Shown here: positions 23,615 through 33,087 of the stretch, in pieces | How the letters are laid out: every line of letters starts with the position of its first letter | Numbering within the stretch: the stretch's first letter is position 1 | NCBI GenBank assembly: GCA_034433515.1 | Contig: DAOUAL010000102.1 | Coordinates: 62,001 to 126,000 of the forward strand | Direction of reading: 5' to 3' | Length of the DNA: 64,000 nucleotides | Source of the DNA: DAOTXS01 sp034433515 | GTDB taxonomy: Bacteria > Chloroflexota > Anaerolineae > UBA4142 | Made by a program: the position numbers and the translations under genes | The notes under the pieces: model-generated | What the model was told of the DNA's origin: nothing | The model's database searches: none | The model's input: only the letters and a program-made list of their open reading frames with translations

Positions 23615-26383
23615 TCACAACGAAAAAAGCTTCAACCGCGCTCGTGCATCCTCCTCCACCCACCGATAGCCGATCTCTTGCGCCAGCGCCAGTGCATCGT
23701 GGTAATACCGCTCTGCCTCTTCGACCCTTCCGCGCGCATGGCAGACGTCGCCGAGATGAATGAGCGTTCGACCGACGGCAAACTGATTTCCCAACGCGCG
23801 ATTGATCTCTAACGATTGCTCAAGAATCATTTGCGCCTGTTCGCCATCGTTCCACTGCTTGAGGATGAACCCAAGTTGCAGCAAACTCCATCCCTCTAAC
23901 ACTCGATCGCCCAACGCGCGTGCCTCATCCAGAGCGGACTGCGCGTATTCCAACCCACACGCCGGATCACCCAAGCGCGCCCACGCCAACGCCAAGGCAT
24001 AGGGCGACTGCACAACAAGTGCTCGATTGTCTTGTTGCCGCGCGAGAGCCAGCGCGCTTTCAGCGAGCCGGCGCGCCTCGTCAAGTTGGCTTGGATAGTG
24101 GAACCAAAAACGGCGCAGGCGCGCTTGGGTACGCCGCGCCTTGTCGTCGAGCGCGTCTGCCAACTCGATCAATAGCTGTTGCGCGGTTGCCTGTTCCGCG
24201 CGACGCGCCAGAACATCGAGCGCTTGTTCGCGACCCAGAAGCAAATCGAAACGCCGTTCACGAAAGGCGCGCTCTCCCAATGTTGCTGTGCCAAGACGCT
24301 CCAGCCAATGCAAAGCGGTGTCATAGTGCTGTTCCACTTCGCTCGCCGCGCAGAGACGCCAGGCATGTTGAGCCGCGCGCTCTGAATAGTACAGTGCCTT
24401 GTCGCCAATCTCAGCGCGATCAAAATGATGTGCCAAAACACCGAACAAGTCTGGGCGTTGCTCTCCATACAGACGCTCGATCGCTTCACCCAACAAACGA
24501 TGCAGACGTTGCTGTCGCCGATGATGCAGACTGGCATACACGATCTGATGAATCAATGAATGTTCAAATTCATAATCATGCGCTCCGCCCCCCGCGCCCT
24601 CGCGTAAGAATCTTGTGCGCAGCAGTTCATCAATTGCCACAAGGGCAGTTTCCTCCTCGGCGCCACTAGCACGCAAGACAGGTTCAAAATCGAACCCACG
24701 CCCAGCCACAGCGGCATAGGCGACAAATTCGCGCGCGGGTGCACTCAAACGCTCAAGCCGCGCGCGGATCAATGCGCGCACCGTGTTGGGCACCGGTAGG
24801 ATTGTGCCGCGCCGGGGAAAGGCATCCAATTCGCGCAGCGTTTCGATCAGGAAAAGCGGGTTGCCTTCGGTGTGCAGATACAATTGTCTTGCGCAATCGG
24901 CTTCCACGTTCATACGCAGGCGTCGCACCAACTCGTCCACCGCATCTGCCGAAAGAGGCACCAGAGGGAGTTGTTGGGCAAGACCTTCACGGGCAAGTTG
25001 CACTTGCATCGTCATCAGTGGATGCCTCTCACTGATTTCTTCTGGGCGGATTGTGCCGACGATCAACACGCGCGCGTCGCCGATCTGGTGTGCTAGATAA
25101 TCGAGTGCGGCAATAGTGGAATCGGTTGCCCAGTGTAAATCTTCCAGAATGATCAGGATGGGGGTGTGTAAAGCGAAACGGCGGACGAGGGTGGCAAGCG
25201 CGTGTAAAAGCGGCGCCGTCGTGGGGGGAGACAGAGGGACTGGGTGCTCTCCTCCGAGTTCCGGGAGCAAGCGCGCAATCTCGTCAAGTGCCCATGGAGG
25301 TAATGCCAACACATCACGCGGCTTGTTCAGCGCAAGCAAGCCGCGCACAATATCGGCAATCGGCTGATACGCAACAATCCGTGTGGGCTCGTAGCAGTGC
25401 GCACGCGCGATGGCTCCACCATGCCAGCGCACCGTTGTGGCGAACTCTTCGCACAAGCGCGTTTTGCCAATGCCTGCCTCGCCTTCGATCCAGACCACAC
25501 CTCCTCTGCCCTGTGATGCCTGCTCCCATCGGGCGATCAGGGCGTTCAGTTCCGGCGCGCGTCCGACGAACGGCGGTTGTTCGAGATTGGCGTGTCGTGT
25601 TCGAGTTGGTGCAACGGTGGATTGAATATGCAAGGGGATGGCAAAATGTGTGCCTAGGAGGTCTTTGGCTTGCTGGAGCATTTTGGGAGAAGGTTGTGCA
25701 TGTAATTCTTGCTGCCGCGCCTCGCAGTAGAATTGCCACTGACGTCGCGCGCCGGTCAAATTGCCCAACTGAGCAAACGCGCGCATCGCCGCGAGGTGAA
25801 TGTTTTCCTGAAGCGAATCACGCGCGAGGTATTTTGAGGCGTATTCCAGCGTGGAGGTAGCATCGTTCTGTTCCTCGCACCAGATGACCAATCGGCTTAG
25901 GGTGGCAAGATACAGCGCTTCCAAACGATAACGTTCTTCGAGGCACCAATCATCGTAGAAACCTTCCAAGAGATCGCCGCGATACAATTCGATGGCGGAT
26001 TTCAGATTGCCGATGGCGGATGATCCATGCGCAAGTCTTTCAAATTCGGCGGTATCGAGCCAGAATGGGCTGGCAGGATTGAATTGAATCGAGGTCGAGT
26101 CGGTGAAAAGATATTCGTCGCTGGCAAGAAGCCGCCGAATGCGCCACAGGGCGGTGGCAAAGGAATGGCGCGCGTGGACGTCGTCCTGATCGCCCCAGAA
26201 GAGTGTGGCAAGTTTATCGCGCGAATGAGGTTGGTCGCGGTTCAAGATGAGGTAGGCAAGAAGCGACTGTGCCTTGTGCGTGGCAAGGGGTGGTAGCAAG
26301 CCACCGCCGCGACGAAATTCCGGAAATCCAAACAAACGAATTTCTAGACGAGACAGGCGTTTTGCCATAGGCGGTGATCTCAT
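23615..26383 (-). CDS. SARP/BTAD-type AAA ATPase transcriptional regulator
   Basis: 922 residues. Domains in order: an OmpR-like winged helix (LEIRLFGFPEFRRGG … RDKLATLFWGD, residues 10-100), a BTAD helical domain (about 100-250: YRGDLLEGFYDDWCLEERYR), an AAA/NACHT-like ATPase (Walker A GEAGIGKTRLCEEF near 305, Walker B ILEDLHWATD), and a long TPR-like C-terminal region ending in tetratricopeptide helices. Such regulators activate neighbouring genes in response to ATP-dependent signals. ATG 26383 is supported by GGAGGAG 5 bases before it. It heads the minus-strand unit with the small protein and lipoproteins, which it may control (inference). Confidence 0.88.
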   Translation of the reverse strand: MRSPPMAKRLSRLEIRLFGFPEFRRGGGLLPPLATHKAQSLLAYLILNRDQPHSRDKLATLFWGDQDDVHARHSFATALWRIRRLLASDEYLFTDSTSIQFNPASPFWLDTAEFERLAHGSSAIGNLKSAIELYRGDLLEGFYDDWCLEERYRLEALYLATLSRLVIWCEEQNDATSTLEYASKYLARDSLQENIHLAAMRAFAQLGNLTGARRQWQFYCEARQQELHAQPSPKMLQQAKDLLGTHFAIPLHIQSTVAPTRTRHANLEQPPFVGRAPELNALIARWEQASQGRGGVVWIEGEAGIGKTRLCEEFATTVRWHGGAIARAHCYEPTRIVAYQPIADIVRGLLALNKPRDVLALPPWALDEIARLLPELGGEHPVPLSPPTTAPLLHALATLVRRFALHTPILIILEDLHWATDSTIAALDYLAHQIGDARVLIVGTIRPEEISERHPLMTMQVQLAREGLAQQLPLVPLSADAVDELVRRLRMNVEADCARQLYLHTEGNPLFLIETLRELDAFPRRGTILPVPNTVRALIRARLERLSAPAREFVAYAAVAGRGFDFEPVLRASGAEEETALVAIDELLRTRFLREGAGGGAHDYEFEHSLIHQIVYASLHHRRQQRLHRLLGEAIERLYGEQRPDLFGVLAHHFDRAEIGDKALYYSERAAQHAWRLCAASEVEQHYDTALHWLERLGTATLGERAFRERRFDLLLGREQALDVLARRAEQATAQQLLIELADALDDKARRTQARLRRFWFHYPSQLDEARRLAESALALARQQDNRALVVQSPYALALAWARLGDPACGLEYAQSALDEARALGDRVLEGWSLLQLGFILKQWNDGEQAQMILEQSLEINRALGNQFAVGRTLIHLGDVCHARGRVEEAERYYHDALALAQEIGYRWVEEDARARLKLFSL

Positions 26384-26570
26384 GCTGGCTCCTCCGATGG
26401 GCTATACCTGCTTGCTCGGACGATCCTGAACCGCTTCCGCCAGATGCGATGTTTCGATTGTGTCGCTGCCCGCGAGTGCTGAACCGAGAAGATCAATGGC
26501 AATTTGGCTCAGGGCGATCGAATCCGCTTGCCCGATCTCCCTCTCCTGATCCACAACCAAGCAATAGGAA

Positions 26571-26762
26571 TCAACAAACCTGGCTTCGTCCCAGGACGAC
26601 CTGGTTAAAGAGAAAGATGCAAAAGAAGAGAATGCCATACCCCAGCCCACTGCACGAACATCCTTTGCCAAACCCAAAGTTGCGTTGTAGCCAATCGAAT
26701 AGGGTGTTGAGCAAAAACAATTCAAGCAAGCCCCGCAAGCACCCTTGACGATTATCGCGCAT
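26571..26762 (-). CDS. Small membrane protein with Gly/Cys-rich GFGKGCSCSG motif
   Basis: 63 residues. MRDNRQGCLRGLLELFLLN opens an amphipathic helix, followed by LFDWLQRNFGFG, a Gly/Cys stretch KGCSCSGLGYG and a hydrophobic segment ILFFCIFLFNQVV. This layout matches short Chloroflexota proteins with one membrane helix and a Cys-rich loop; the function is not known. AAGGAG lies 8 bases before ATG 26762. An upstream in-frame start (26801) is not preferred since it overlaps the hairpin at 26787-26828. Confidence 0.65.
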   Translation of the reverse strand: MRDNRQGCLRGLLELFLLNTLFDWLQRNFGFGKGCSCSGLGYGILFFCIFLFNQVVLGRSQVC

Positions 26763-26786
26763 TGTTACACTCCTTGATAAAAGACC

Positions 26787-26828
26787 AAGGACGGAAGACA
26801 CCGCCTAAAACCTTCGTCTTCCGTCCTT
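26787..26828. terminator. 13-base inverted repeat after nuoN
   Basis: AAGGACGGAAGAC at 26787-26799 and GTCTTCCGTCCTT at 26816-26828 pair perfectly around a 16-base loop. It lies 18 bases after the nuoN stop and just upstream of the small membrane protein on the same strand. There is no strong T run, so it may be an mRNA-end stabiliser or a weak terminator. Confidence 0.55.
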
Positions 26829-26846
26829 CGTCATTCGTCGTGATTT

Positions 26847-28316
26847 CTATCTCACCACCGCAAACATCTGCATAGACCACGCTGCCAAGTTCAACAACGG
26901 TTCAGGATAGAGCGCGAACCCAAACACAAACGCCGCCGTAACCACGAGAGATAAAGTAACGAGTGGCGCAACGCGAATAGGCGTGGCATCTTTGGGTGCT
27001 TCAAAGAATGCTTGGCGCACAATGCCAAAGTAGTAGAAAACACTAATGACACTGTTGATCACGCCAATCACGGCAAGGTACAAGAACCCTTCGCGCAACG
27101 CCGCACCGAACACAAAGAACTTGCCGATAAACCCGGCGGTCGGCGGAATGCCGGCGAGCGAGAGGAAAAAGATCACAAAGAGCGCGGCAACGAGTGGTGC
27201 ACGCTTGATCAACCCCGCATACTCTGGAATCTCAACGATGCCTGTAGCGTTCTCGATTGCGATGACGCAGATGAAAGCACCTAGATTGGTGAACAAGTAG
27301 GCAAACAGATAAATCAAGATGCCATTCAAGCCGGTGAACGGCGAACTACCACTCACGTTCATCGCAACCACGCCAATGAGCATATAGCCGGCTTGCGCAA
27401 TGGACGAGTACGCCAGCAGACGCTTGACATTCGTTTGACGCAACGCAATGAGATTCCCCAGCGTCATCGTAATCACCGAAATGAATGCCAGAAGAGGAAC
27501 CCAGCCCTCTTGGAACGCGGGCAAAGCCGTCATGGCGACGCGAATCAAAGCGGCAAACCCAACGGCTTTGGGTCCCACAGACAGGAACGCCGTTACGGGT
27601 GTGGGCGCACCTTCATAGGCGTCCGGTGCCCATTGATGAAACGGCACGAGCGAAATCTTGAAACCCAGCCCAGCAAGCACCAGCGCCGTCGAAACGAACG
27701 CGACCATACGCATAGAAGGATCTACGGTTGCGGCGAACGCCTTGGCAATTTCGGTGAGGTTGAGTGAGCCGGTAGCGCCATACAACAACGAGAGTCCATA
27801 CAGCATCACCGCGCTCGTAATCGCGCCGTAGAGAAAGTACTTGATCGCCGCTTCGTTCGATTTCTTGTCTTCACGCAAAAAGCCGGTGAGAAGGTACGAC
27901 GTGTACGATAGAAATTCAATCGAGAGATAGATCATCAGCAGACTGGCGGAACTTGCCACCATCGTCATCGCCAGGACGGAGAAGGTAAAGATCGCAAAGA
28001 ACTCGCCTTTGAACGGGGTGCGATTTTTCAAGTAATCAACGGACACGAGCACGATCAAGATACCGGCGATGGCGGCAACCACTTTGAAAAAGAGCGCGAA
28101 CAAGTCCACCACGTACATCCCGGCAAAGATCGCAATGTTCGATCCCCAGATGTACAGTGTTGCCGCGAGTGCGCCAATGAAACCGAGTATCGTCAGCCAG
28201 GGCAGCACACCGGAACCCTTTTCGTGCCAGATGAGATCCACGAGCAAGATGAGTAAGCCAAAAATCGTCAGCACCAGTTCCGGCGAAATCAGAATCAAGG
28301 TTTGAATATCAGGCAT
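26847..28316 (-). CDS. nuoN: NADH-quinone oxidoreductase subunit N
   Basis: 489 residues with about 14 membrane helices. One of three antiporter-like proton-pumping subunits of complex I. The conserved core FKISLVPFHQWAPDAYEGAP (Lys and Trp-Pro-Asp region) and KRLLAYSSIAQAGYMLIG are intact. Last gene of the operon. AAGGTGACACT precedes ATG 28316. Confidence 0.95.
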   Translation of the reverse strand: MPDIQTLILISPELVLTIFGLLILLVDLIWHEKGSGVLPWLTILGFIGALAATLYIWGSNIAIFAGMYVVDLFALFFKVVAAIAGILIVLVSVDYLKNRTPFKGEFFAIFTFSVLAMTMVASSASLLMIYLSIEFLSYTSYLLTGFLREDKKSNEAAIKYFLYGAITSAVMLYGLSLLYGATGSLNLTEIAKAFAATVDPSMRMVAFVSTALVLAGLGFKISLVPFHQWAPDAYEGAPTPVTAFLSVGPKAVGFAALIRVAMTALPAFQEGWVPLLAFISVITMTLGNLIALRQTNVKRLLAYSSIAQAGYMLIGVVAMNVSGSSPFTGLNGILIYLFAYLFTNLGAFICVIAIENATGIVEIPEYAGLIKRAPLVAALFVIFFLSLAGIPPTAGFIGKFFVFGAALREGFLYLAVIGVINSVISVFYYFGIVRQAFFEAPKDATPIRVAPLVTLSLVVTAAFVFGFALYPEPLLNLAAWSMQMFAVVR

Positions 28317-28345
28317 AGTGTCACCTTGTCAGCTAGTCGCAATGA

Positions 28346-29878
28346 CTATTTGACGATTACACCCAGAATGGCAACCGAGATGGTGTTGATGGTGTTCAAC
28401 ACGACGGAAGGCGCAACGCCGATGAGCACCATCAAAAAGAGCAAGGGCGCCAGCGTGATGACTTCGTACGCTTCTACATCTTTCAAGCCGGCCCATTTCT
28501 CGTTCAAGGCGCCGAGCAAAACATTCTGAATGACTTTCCACAACAACATGGCTGCGCCAAAGACGATGCCCAGTACGCAGATGGCAGCAATGAGCGGCAA
28601 ACTGGCGAACGCGCCACGGAACACCATAAACTCGCTGATAAAGCCAGCCAAGCCGGGCAAGCCCAGCGATGCGAGCGAGGCGGTCAACAAGATTGCCCCG
28701 TACACCGGAATCTTGGCGCCCAAGCCGCCAAACGAATTCAACGCGCGCGTATGCGTCCGTTCGTACAAGATGCCGACGATAAAGAACAGCGCGCCGGTGA
28801 TGACGCCGTGATTGAACATTTGCAACGTTGCGCCATTCAGAGCGATGCTCCGATCCACCAGTGTGGCTCCGCCGGCGGCTACGGCGGCGGCGATCCCCAG
28901 AATCACGTAGCCCATATGGTTCACGGACGAGTACGCGATCAATCGTTTGAAATCGGTTTGCGCCATAGCAACGAGCGCGCCGTACACAATCGAAATAGTT
29001 GCGAGTATCGCGATAAAGACCGCGTTGGCTTGGAACACTTGCGGGAAAATAGGCACCAACACACGCACGATCCCGTACGTGCCAAGTTTTAGCAAGATGC
29101 CCGCCAGAATGACCGAGCCAGCGGTAGGCGCGGCGGTGTGCGCATCTGGCAACCAAGTATGGAACGGGAAGAGTGGCACCTTGATGGCGAACGCGATAAA
29201 GATCGCCCAGAACGCGAGGGTGGCGAAGAATGGTTCGTTCGCAAAGGGTCGCTTGGTCGCCAGTTCGACAATATCGAATGTGCCGGGGGTGGTCGCGGTA
29301 CTCGTGTTGATGTACATCGCAATGATCGCCAAGAGCATCAAGACCGAGCCGGCGAGTGTGTAGAGAAAGAACTTGATGGAAGAGTAGAGCGGACGGTCTT
29401 CGGCATGGCCCCAGATGGCGATGAGAAAGTACATTGGCACCAACCCGACTTCCCAGAACACGTAAAAGAGGAAAAAGTCGAGCGAGACGAACACGCCGAG
29501 CATTCCGACTTCGAGTAGCAAGAACATGAAAAAGAATTCACGCACGCGTTCGTGAATCACGCGCGATGAATAGTACAACGAAAGAGTGGTCAATAACGTG
29601 GTCAGCCAGACCAAGGGCAGACTCAAGCCGTCCACGCCCACGTGATACCGCACATTGATGGTGCTGATCCACATGTACGTTTCTTCAAATTGCATTTGGG
29701 CGGAGTTTGGATTGAACATCCAAAACCATAGGTACGAGGCAAGTCCAAGTGGAATGAGACTCCACAAGATCGCGAACCACGCGATTGCCTTGTCTTTGCC
29801 TTTGGGAAAGAACAAGACCGCGATCGAGCCAACGAGTGGAAAGGCGAGCAAGAGCGAAAGGTAAGGAATGGTCGTCAT
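28346..29878 (-). CDS. nuoM: NADH-quinone oxidoreductase subunit M
   Basis: 510 residues, polytopic, antiporter-like proton pump subunit. Landmarks are the Glu region FFLFYVFWEVGLVPMYFLI, KVPLFPFHTWLPDAHTAAPT and FKRLIAYSSVNHMGYVILG. GGAGGAACTC is the Shine-Dalgarno for ATG 29878, 15 bases after nuoL. Length and motifs are normal. Confidence 0.95.
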   Translation of the reverse strand: MTTIPYLSLLLAFPLVGSIAVLFFPKGKDKAIAWFAILWSLIPLGLASYLWFWMFNPNSAQMQFEETYMWISTINVRYHVGVDGLSLPLVWLTTLLTTLSLYYSSRVIHERVREFFFMFLLLEVGMLGVFVSLDFFLFYVFWEVGLVPMYFLIAIWGHAEDRPLYSSIKFFLYTLAGSVLMLLAIIAMYINTSTATTPGTFDIVELATKRPFANEPFFATLAFWAIFIAFAIKVPLFPFHTWLPDAHTAAPTAGSVILAGILLKLGTYGIVRVLVPIFPQVFQANAVFIAILATISIVYGALVAMAQTDFKRLIAYSSVNHMGYVILGIAAAVAAGGATLVDRSIALNGATLQMFNHGVITGALFFIVGILYERTHTRALNSFGGLGAKIPVYGAILLTASLASLGLPGLAGFISEFMVFRGAFASLPLIAAICVLGIVFGAAMLLWKVIQNVLLGALNEKWAGLKDVEAYEVITLAPLLFLMVLIGVAPSVVLNTINTISVAILGVIVK

Positions 29879-29893
29879 TGAAGAGTTCCTCCG

Positions 29894-32068
29894 TTATCGA
29901 ATCAAGAACATTACGAATGCAAAGAGTGCCGCGCCCGTGATCGCAATGATCAAATAGTTTTGGACGCGACCGGTTTGGATGAGTTTCAAACCATCGCCCA
30001 CCATATCGGTAACGATGCCGGTCCAGTTGACCAAACCATCCACAATGTTTTTATCTATCCACGCGCTCATCACACCAAAGACGCGACCCAGGGCGGCGAC
30101 AAAATTGACCGTGCCGTCCACCACCCATTTGTCGAGCGCGAAGCAAACGCCGGCAAGCCAGCCAAAGAATCGGATGAAATAGCCGGCTTGGACGCGCACC
30201 GAGTCCACCGTGCCGGTCTTGCCTTCGGGTCCTTCTTTTTGCGCGACGACGAGACCGTACAGTTCGTCGGCGTAATATTTGTTACGCAATACTTTCCATA
30301 CGATACCTAGTGCCATCAAGGGATCGCGTTGCCCGGCTTTGACTGGTTTCCAACCATAGATCAACCAGCCCAAGGCGATGCCGGCAACTGCCAATCCAAC
30401 CGACAAACCGGCAATCATTGGATTGAAAGCGGTGGCTTCAAGATGTTCTTTGATGCCCAGCACACCACCTTCGCCCACAAAGTGTTCAAAGAAGGAAATG
30501 CCGGGCGCATTGATGAAACCGATGGTAAGAGCAAAGAAGGCAAGCACAGCGAGTGGTGCCCACATCACGGCGGGCGATTCGTGCGCGTGTTCGAACTTGT
30601 GATGGTCGCGCGCTTCGCCAAAAAAGGTGAGAAAGATTTGGCGCGTCATATAGAACGCGGTAAAGAACGCAGCAATCGCCAGCATCACAAAGACCGCCGT
30701 GCCCACCACCTCGCCGTGTTGCAGTTGTTCAAAGGCGTGCGCCAGAATTTCGTCCTTGCTCCAGAACCCGGCAAAGGGTGGAATGCCGGCAAGCGCGAGC
30801 GCGCCGATGATGAATACCGTCGTTGTGATCGGCATCTTTTTGCGCACGGCACCCATTTGCATCATATCGTTCGTGCCGATGCCGTGAATGACCGACCCCG
30901 CGCTCAAGAACAATAAGGCTTTGAAGAAGGCGTGCGTGATGAGATGAAATGCGCCGGCGACGTACGCACCAATCCCCAGCGCGGCAACCATAAACCCAAG
31001 TTGCGAGACGGTCGAGTATGCTAGCACGCGCTTGATGTCATCTTGTGCCACTCCAATCGTGCCCGCAAACAGTGCCGTGAATGCGCCAACGATTGCTACG
31101 ACAGCCATCGCCGGTCCCCCCACTTCGGCGGCGGTGATGAACAAGGGATACGTGCGTGCAATGAGGAACACCCCAGCCGCGACCATCGTGGCGGCGTGAA
31201 TCAACGCGCTGACCGGCGTGGGACCTTCCATCGCGTCCGGCAACCAGACGTGGAGTGGGAATTGCGCGCTCTTGCCGATTGTGCCGCCAAGGAACAAGAG
31301 CGCGATGACGGTTACCCAAGGAACACCGGGCAACGCTTGCGCTTCGGCAAGGTGATGCAAGTTCTTTTCGGTGAAAATTTCCGGCAGATTGAGCCCACCC
31401 GATTGAATGTAAAGAAAGATCAAACCAGCGAAAAAGAGTGTATCGCCCACGCGGGTAGTGAGGAAGGCTTTGAGCGAGGCGAATTTAGCGCGCACGGTTT
31501 GTGCATCGTCAATGTGATGTTCGTTGGGCGCGCGAATTGACCAAAAGCCGATCAGGAGGTACGAACACAAGCCCATGATTTCCCAGAACAAAAAGAATTG
31601 GAACAAGTTCGAGGAAATGACCAGCCCCAGCATCCCGCACGCGAACAAGGAAATGTACGCAAAGAATCGCGCGTAACGCGGATCATCGCTGACATGATGA
31701 TGACCGTGTTCGTCGGTGTGACTGTGCCGCATATAGCCGATGCTGTAGATAAAGATCATCAAGCAGACGGTCGTAACCATAAACAGCATCATCGCGACGA
31801 GTGGATCAATCATCACGCCGACTTGGAATTGGACATTGCCGGTTGGTAATTGCAAGAAGATGGGCAAGGTGGCATAGTACGGATGTTGCGCCAGTTCCGC
31901 GCCTTCCCCGATTGCCTCAAACAACACCAGGTAGGCGACAACGCCCGATGCCAAGATGCCGGCAACCGCCGTGAGCGCGCTCACCTTGTTGTTGCGATGA
32001 AGAAAAAAGACGATCAGCACAAATGCGAGCAGTGGAAAGATGGGAATTAGGAAAGCGTAATTGAACAT
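29894..32068 (-). CDS. nuoL: NADH-quinone oxidoreductase subunit L
   Basis: 724 residues, the largest membrane-arm subunit, with a C-terminal lateral helix. Motifs: LFFLFWEIMGLCSYLLIGFW, KSAQFPLHVWLPDAMEGPTP, ATMVAAGVFLIART and KRVLAYSTVSQLGFMVAA. A His-rich loop HSHTDEHGHHH lies between early helices. ATG 32068 (GAGGTGATA before it) gives the family start MFNYAFLIPIFPLLAF; an upstream start would add a repeat-coded extension. The 106-base spacer to nuoK holds an inverted repeat. Confidence 0.95.
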   Translation of the reverse strand: MFNYAFLIPIFPLLAFVLIVFFLHRNNKVSALTAVAGILASGVVAYLVLFEAIGEGAELAQHPYYATLPIFLQLPTGNVQFQVGVMIDPLVAMMLFMVTTVCLMIFIYSIGYMRHSHTDEHGHHHVSDDPRYARFFAYISLFACGMLGLVISSNLFQFFLFWEIMGLCSYLLIGFWSIRAPNEHHIDDAQTVRAKFASLKAFLTTRVGDTLFFAGLIFLYIQSGGLNLPEIFTEKNLHHLAEAQALPGVPWVTVIALLFLGGTIGKSAQFPLHVWLPDAMEGPTPVSALIHAATMVAAGVFLIARTYPLFITAAEVGGPAMAVVAIVGAFTALFAGTIGVAQDDIKRVLAYSTVSQLGFMVAALGIGAYVAGAFHLITHAFFKALLFLSAGSVIHGIGTNDMMQMGAVRKKMPITTTVFIIGALALAGIPPFAGFWSKDEILAHAFEQLQHGEVVGTAVFVMLAIAAFFTAFYMTRQIFLTFFGEARDHHKFEHAHESPAVMWAPLAVLAFFALTIGFINAPGISFFEHFVGEGGVLGIKEHLEATAFNPMIAGLSVGLAVAGIALGWLIYGWKPVKAGQRDPLMALGIVWKVLRNKYYADELYGLVVAQKEGPEGKTGTVDSVRVQAGYFIRFFGWLAGVCFALDKWVVDGTVNFVAALGRVFGVMSAWIDKNIVDGLVNWTGIVTDMVGDGLKLIQTGRVQNYLIIAITGAALFAFVMFLIR

Positions 32069-32071
32069 TAT

Positions 32072-32170
32072 CACCTCAAATGTGCCAATGACCCAATGAG
32101 CCAATGTGCCCAAAAGGCACGCCTACGTCGAGATGGTTTGGCTCATTGGCACATTGGAGCATTGGTTCAC
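32072..32170. repeat. Inverted repeat of CCAATG units between nuoK and nuoL
   Basis: AATGTGCCAATGA … AATGAGCCAATGTGCC on the left is answered by GGCTCATTGGCACATTGG and AGCATTGGTTCA on the right. The whole spacer can fold into a long hairpin inside the operon mRNA. Confidence 0.6.
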
Positions 32171-32174
32171 TGTC

Positions 32175-32483
32175 TTACCATTTCATCAAATCAACGTCTT
32201 CCACGTTCACCGTATCGCGCGAGCGATAGATGGCAATGATTAATGCGAGACCGATCGCGGCTTCGGCGGCAGCAAGCGTGATGACAAATAGCGCGAAAAT
32301 TTGTCCTGCCAGATCGGCGGGCTTGATATACCGCCAGAACGCAATCAGGTTGATGTTCACCGCATTGAGCATCAGTTCGATGCCGATCAAGATGCCAATC
32401 GCGTTGCGCCGCGCCAATGCGCCAAACAGACCAATGCAGAACAAGGCGGCGGCAAGAAGAAGATAAAGTTGGAGTGGAACCAT
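32175..32483 (-). CDS. nuoK: NADH-quinone oxidoreductase subunit K
   Basis: 102 residues with three membrane helices. The buried Glu residues of the proton channel are in IGIELMLNAVNINLIAF and AAAEAAIGLALIIAIYR, as expected. GAGGTCTCT before ATG 32483. Normal size for NuoK. Confidence 0.95.
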   Translation of the reverse strand: MVPLQLYLLLAAALFCIGLFGALARRNAIGILIGIELMLNAVNINLIAFWRYIKPADLAGQIFALFVITLAAAEAAIGLALIIAIYRSRDTVNVEDVDLMKW

Positions 32484-32491
32484 AGAGACCT

Positions 32492-32572
32492 CAGGGATTA
32501 GTGGTCAGTGGTCAGTATTCAGTATTCAGTGTTCAGTGTTTAGTGTTCAGTAGTCGGTAGTCGGTTACGCTG
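32492..32572. repeat. Degenerate short tandem repeat (CAGTATT/CAGTGTT) between nuoJ and nuoK
   Basis: About 75 bases of drifting 7-10 base units: GTGGTCAGTGGTCAGTATTC, AGTATTCAGTGTTCAGTG, TTTAGTGTTCAGTAGTCGG. Not coding. It separates nuoJ from nuoK, which normally lie only a few bases apart. Confidence 0.65.
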
Positions 32573-32573
32573 G

Positions 32574-33071
32574 CTACTCTCGTGCAATCACAATCGCGCC
32601 GATAAGGGCGGCAAGCAACAAGAGCGAGACGGCTTCAAAGGGCAAGAGATACGTTGTCATTAACTCGGTACCGATTTTGGGGATTAGATCGCCGCTTACT
32701 TTTTGGGTGACGACATTCCATTTGGTACCGACCACCACAAAGAGCAGAATCGCAAACACAATCACAGCGATCAAGGCGGCGCCCACCCATTGGGTATTAA
32801 AAGCCACTCCGCCACGCATCAAGCCGCGCGTGAGCATTACGGCAAAGAGAATCAGTACCGAGATCGCGCCGATGTAGATGAGGATTTGCACCACGCCGAC
32901 AAACTCGGCTTCCAGCACAAAGTACACCCCGGCGACGCCCACAAAAGCGAGAATCAAACCCAGGGCGGCACGCAAGAGATTGGGTTGAGTAACGGCGATC
33001 AACGCGCCGACGAGCGCAATCGCCCCGACCACATAGAACGCAACATTTGTGAGAAATAGGTCTGCGGTCAT
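32574..33071 (-). CDS. nuoJ: NADH-quinone oxidoreductase subunit J
   Basis: 165 residues with five membrane helices. VYFVLEAEFVGVVQILIYIG is the characteristic third-helix region with the pi-bulge, followed by AISVLILFAVMLT. AAGGATCAACG before ATG 33071. It lies 16 bases after nuoH; nuoI, normally between H and J, is absent. Confidence 0.94.
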   Translation of the reverse strand: MTADLFLTNVAFYVVGAIALVGALIAVTQPNLLRAALGLILAFVGVAGVYFVLEAEFVGVVQILIYIGAISVLILFAVMLTRGLMRGGVAFNTQWVGAALIAVIVFAILLFVVVGTKWNVVTQKVSGDLIPKIGTELMTTYLLPFEAVSLLLLAALIGAIVIARE

Positions 33072-33087
33072 CGTTGATCCTTATCGT

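Noticed and set aside
26402..26570. Minus-strand frame after the small membrane protein (SSWDEARFVDSYCLVVDQER …)
   Set aside because: It looks somewhat protein-like, but overlaps the small gene in another frame, has no good start and no recognised family.
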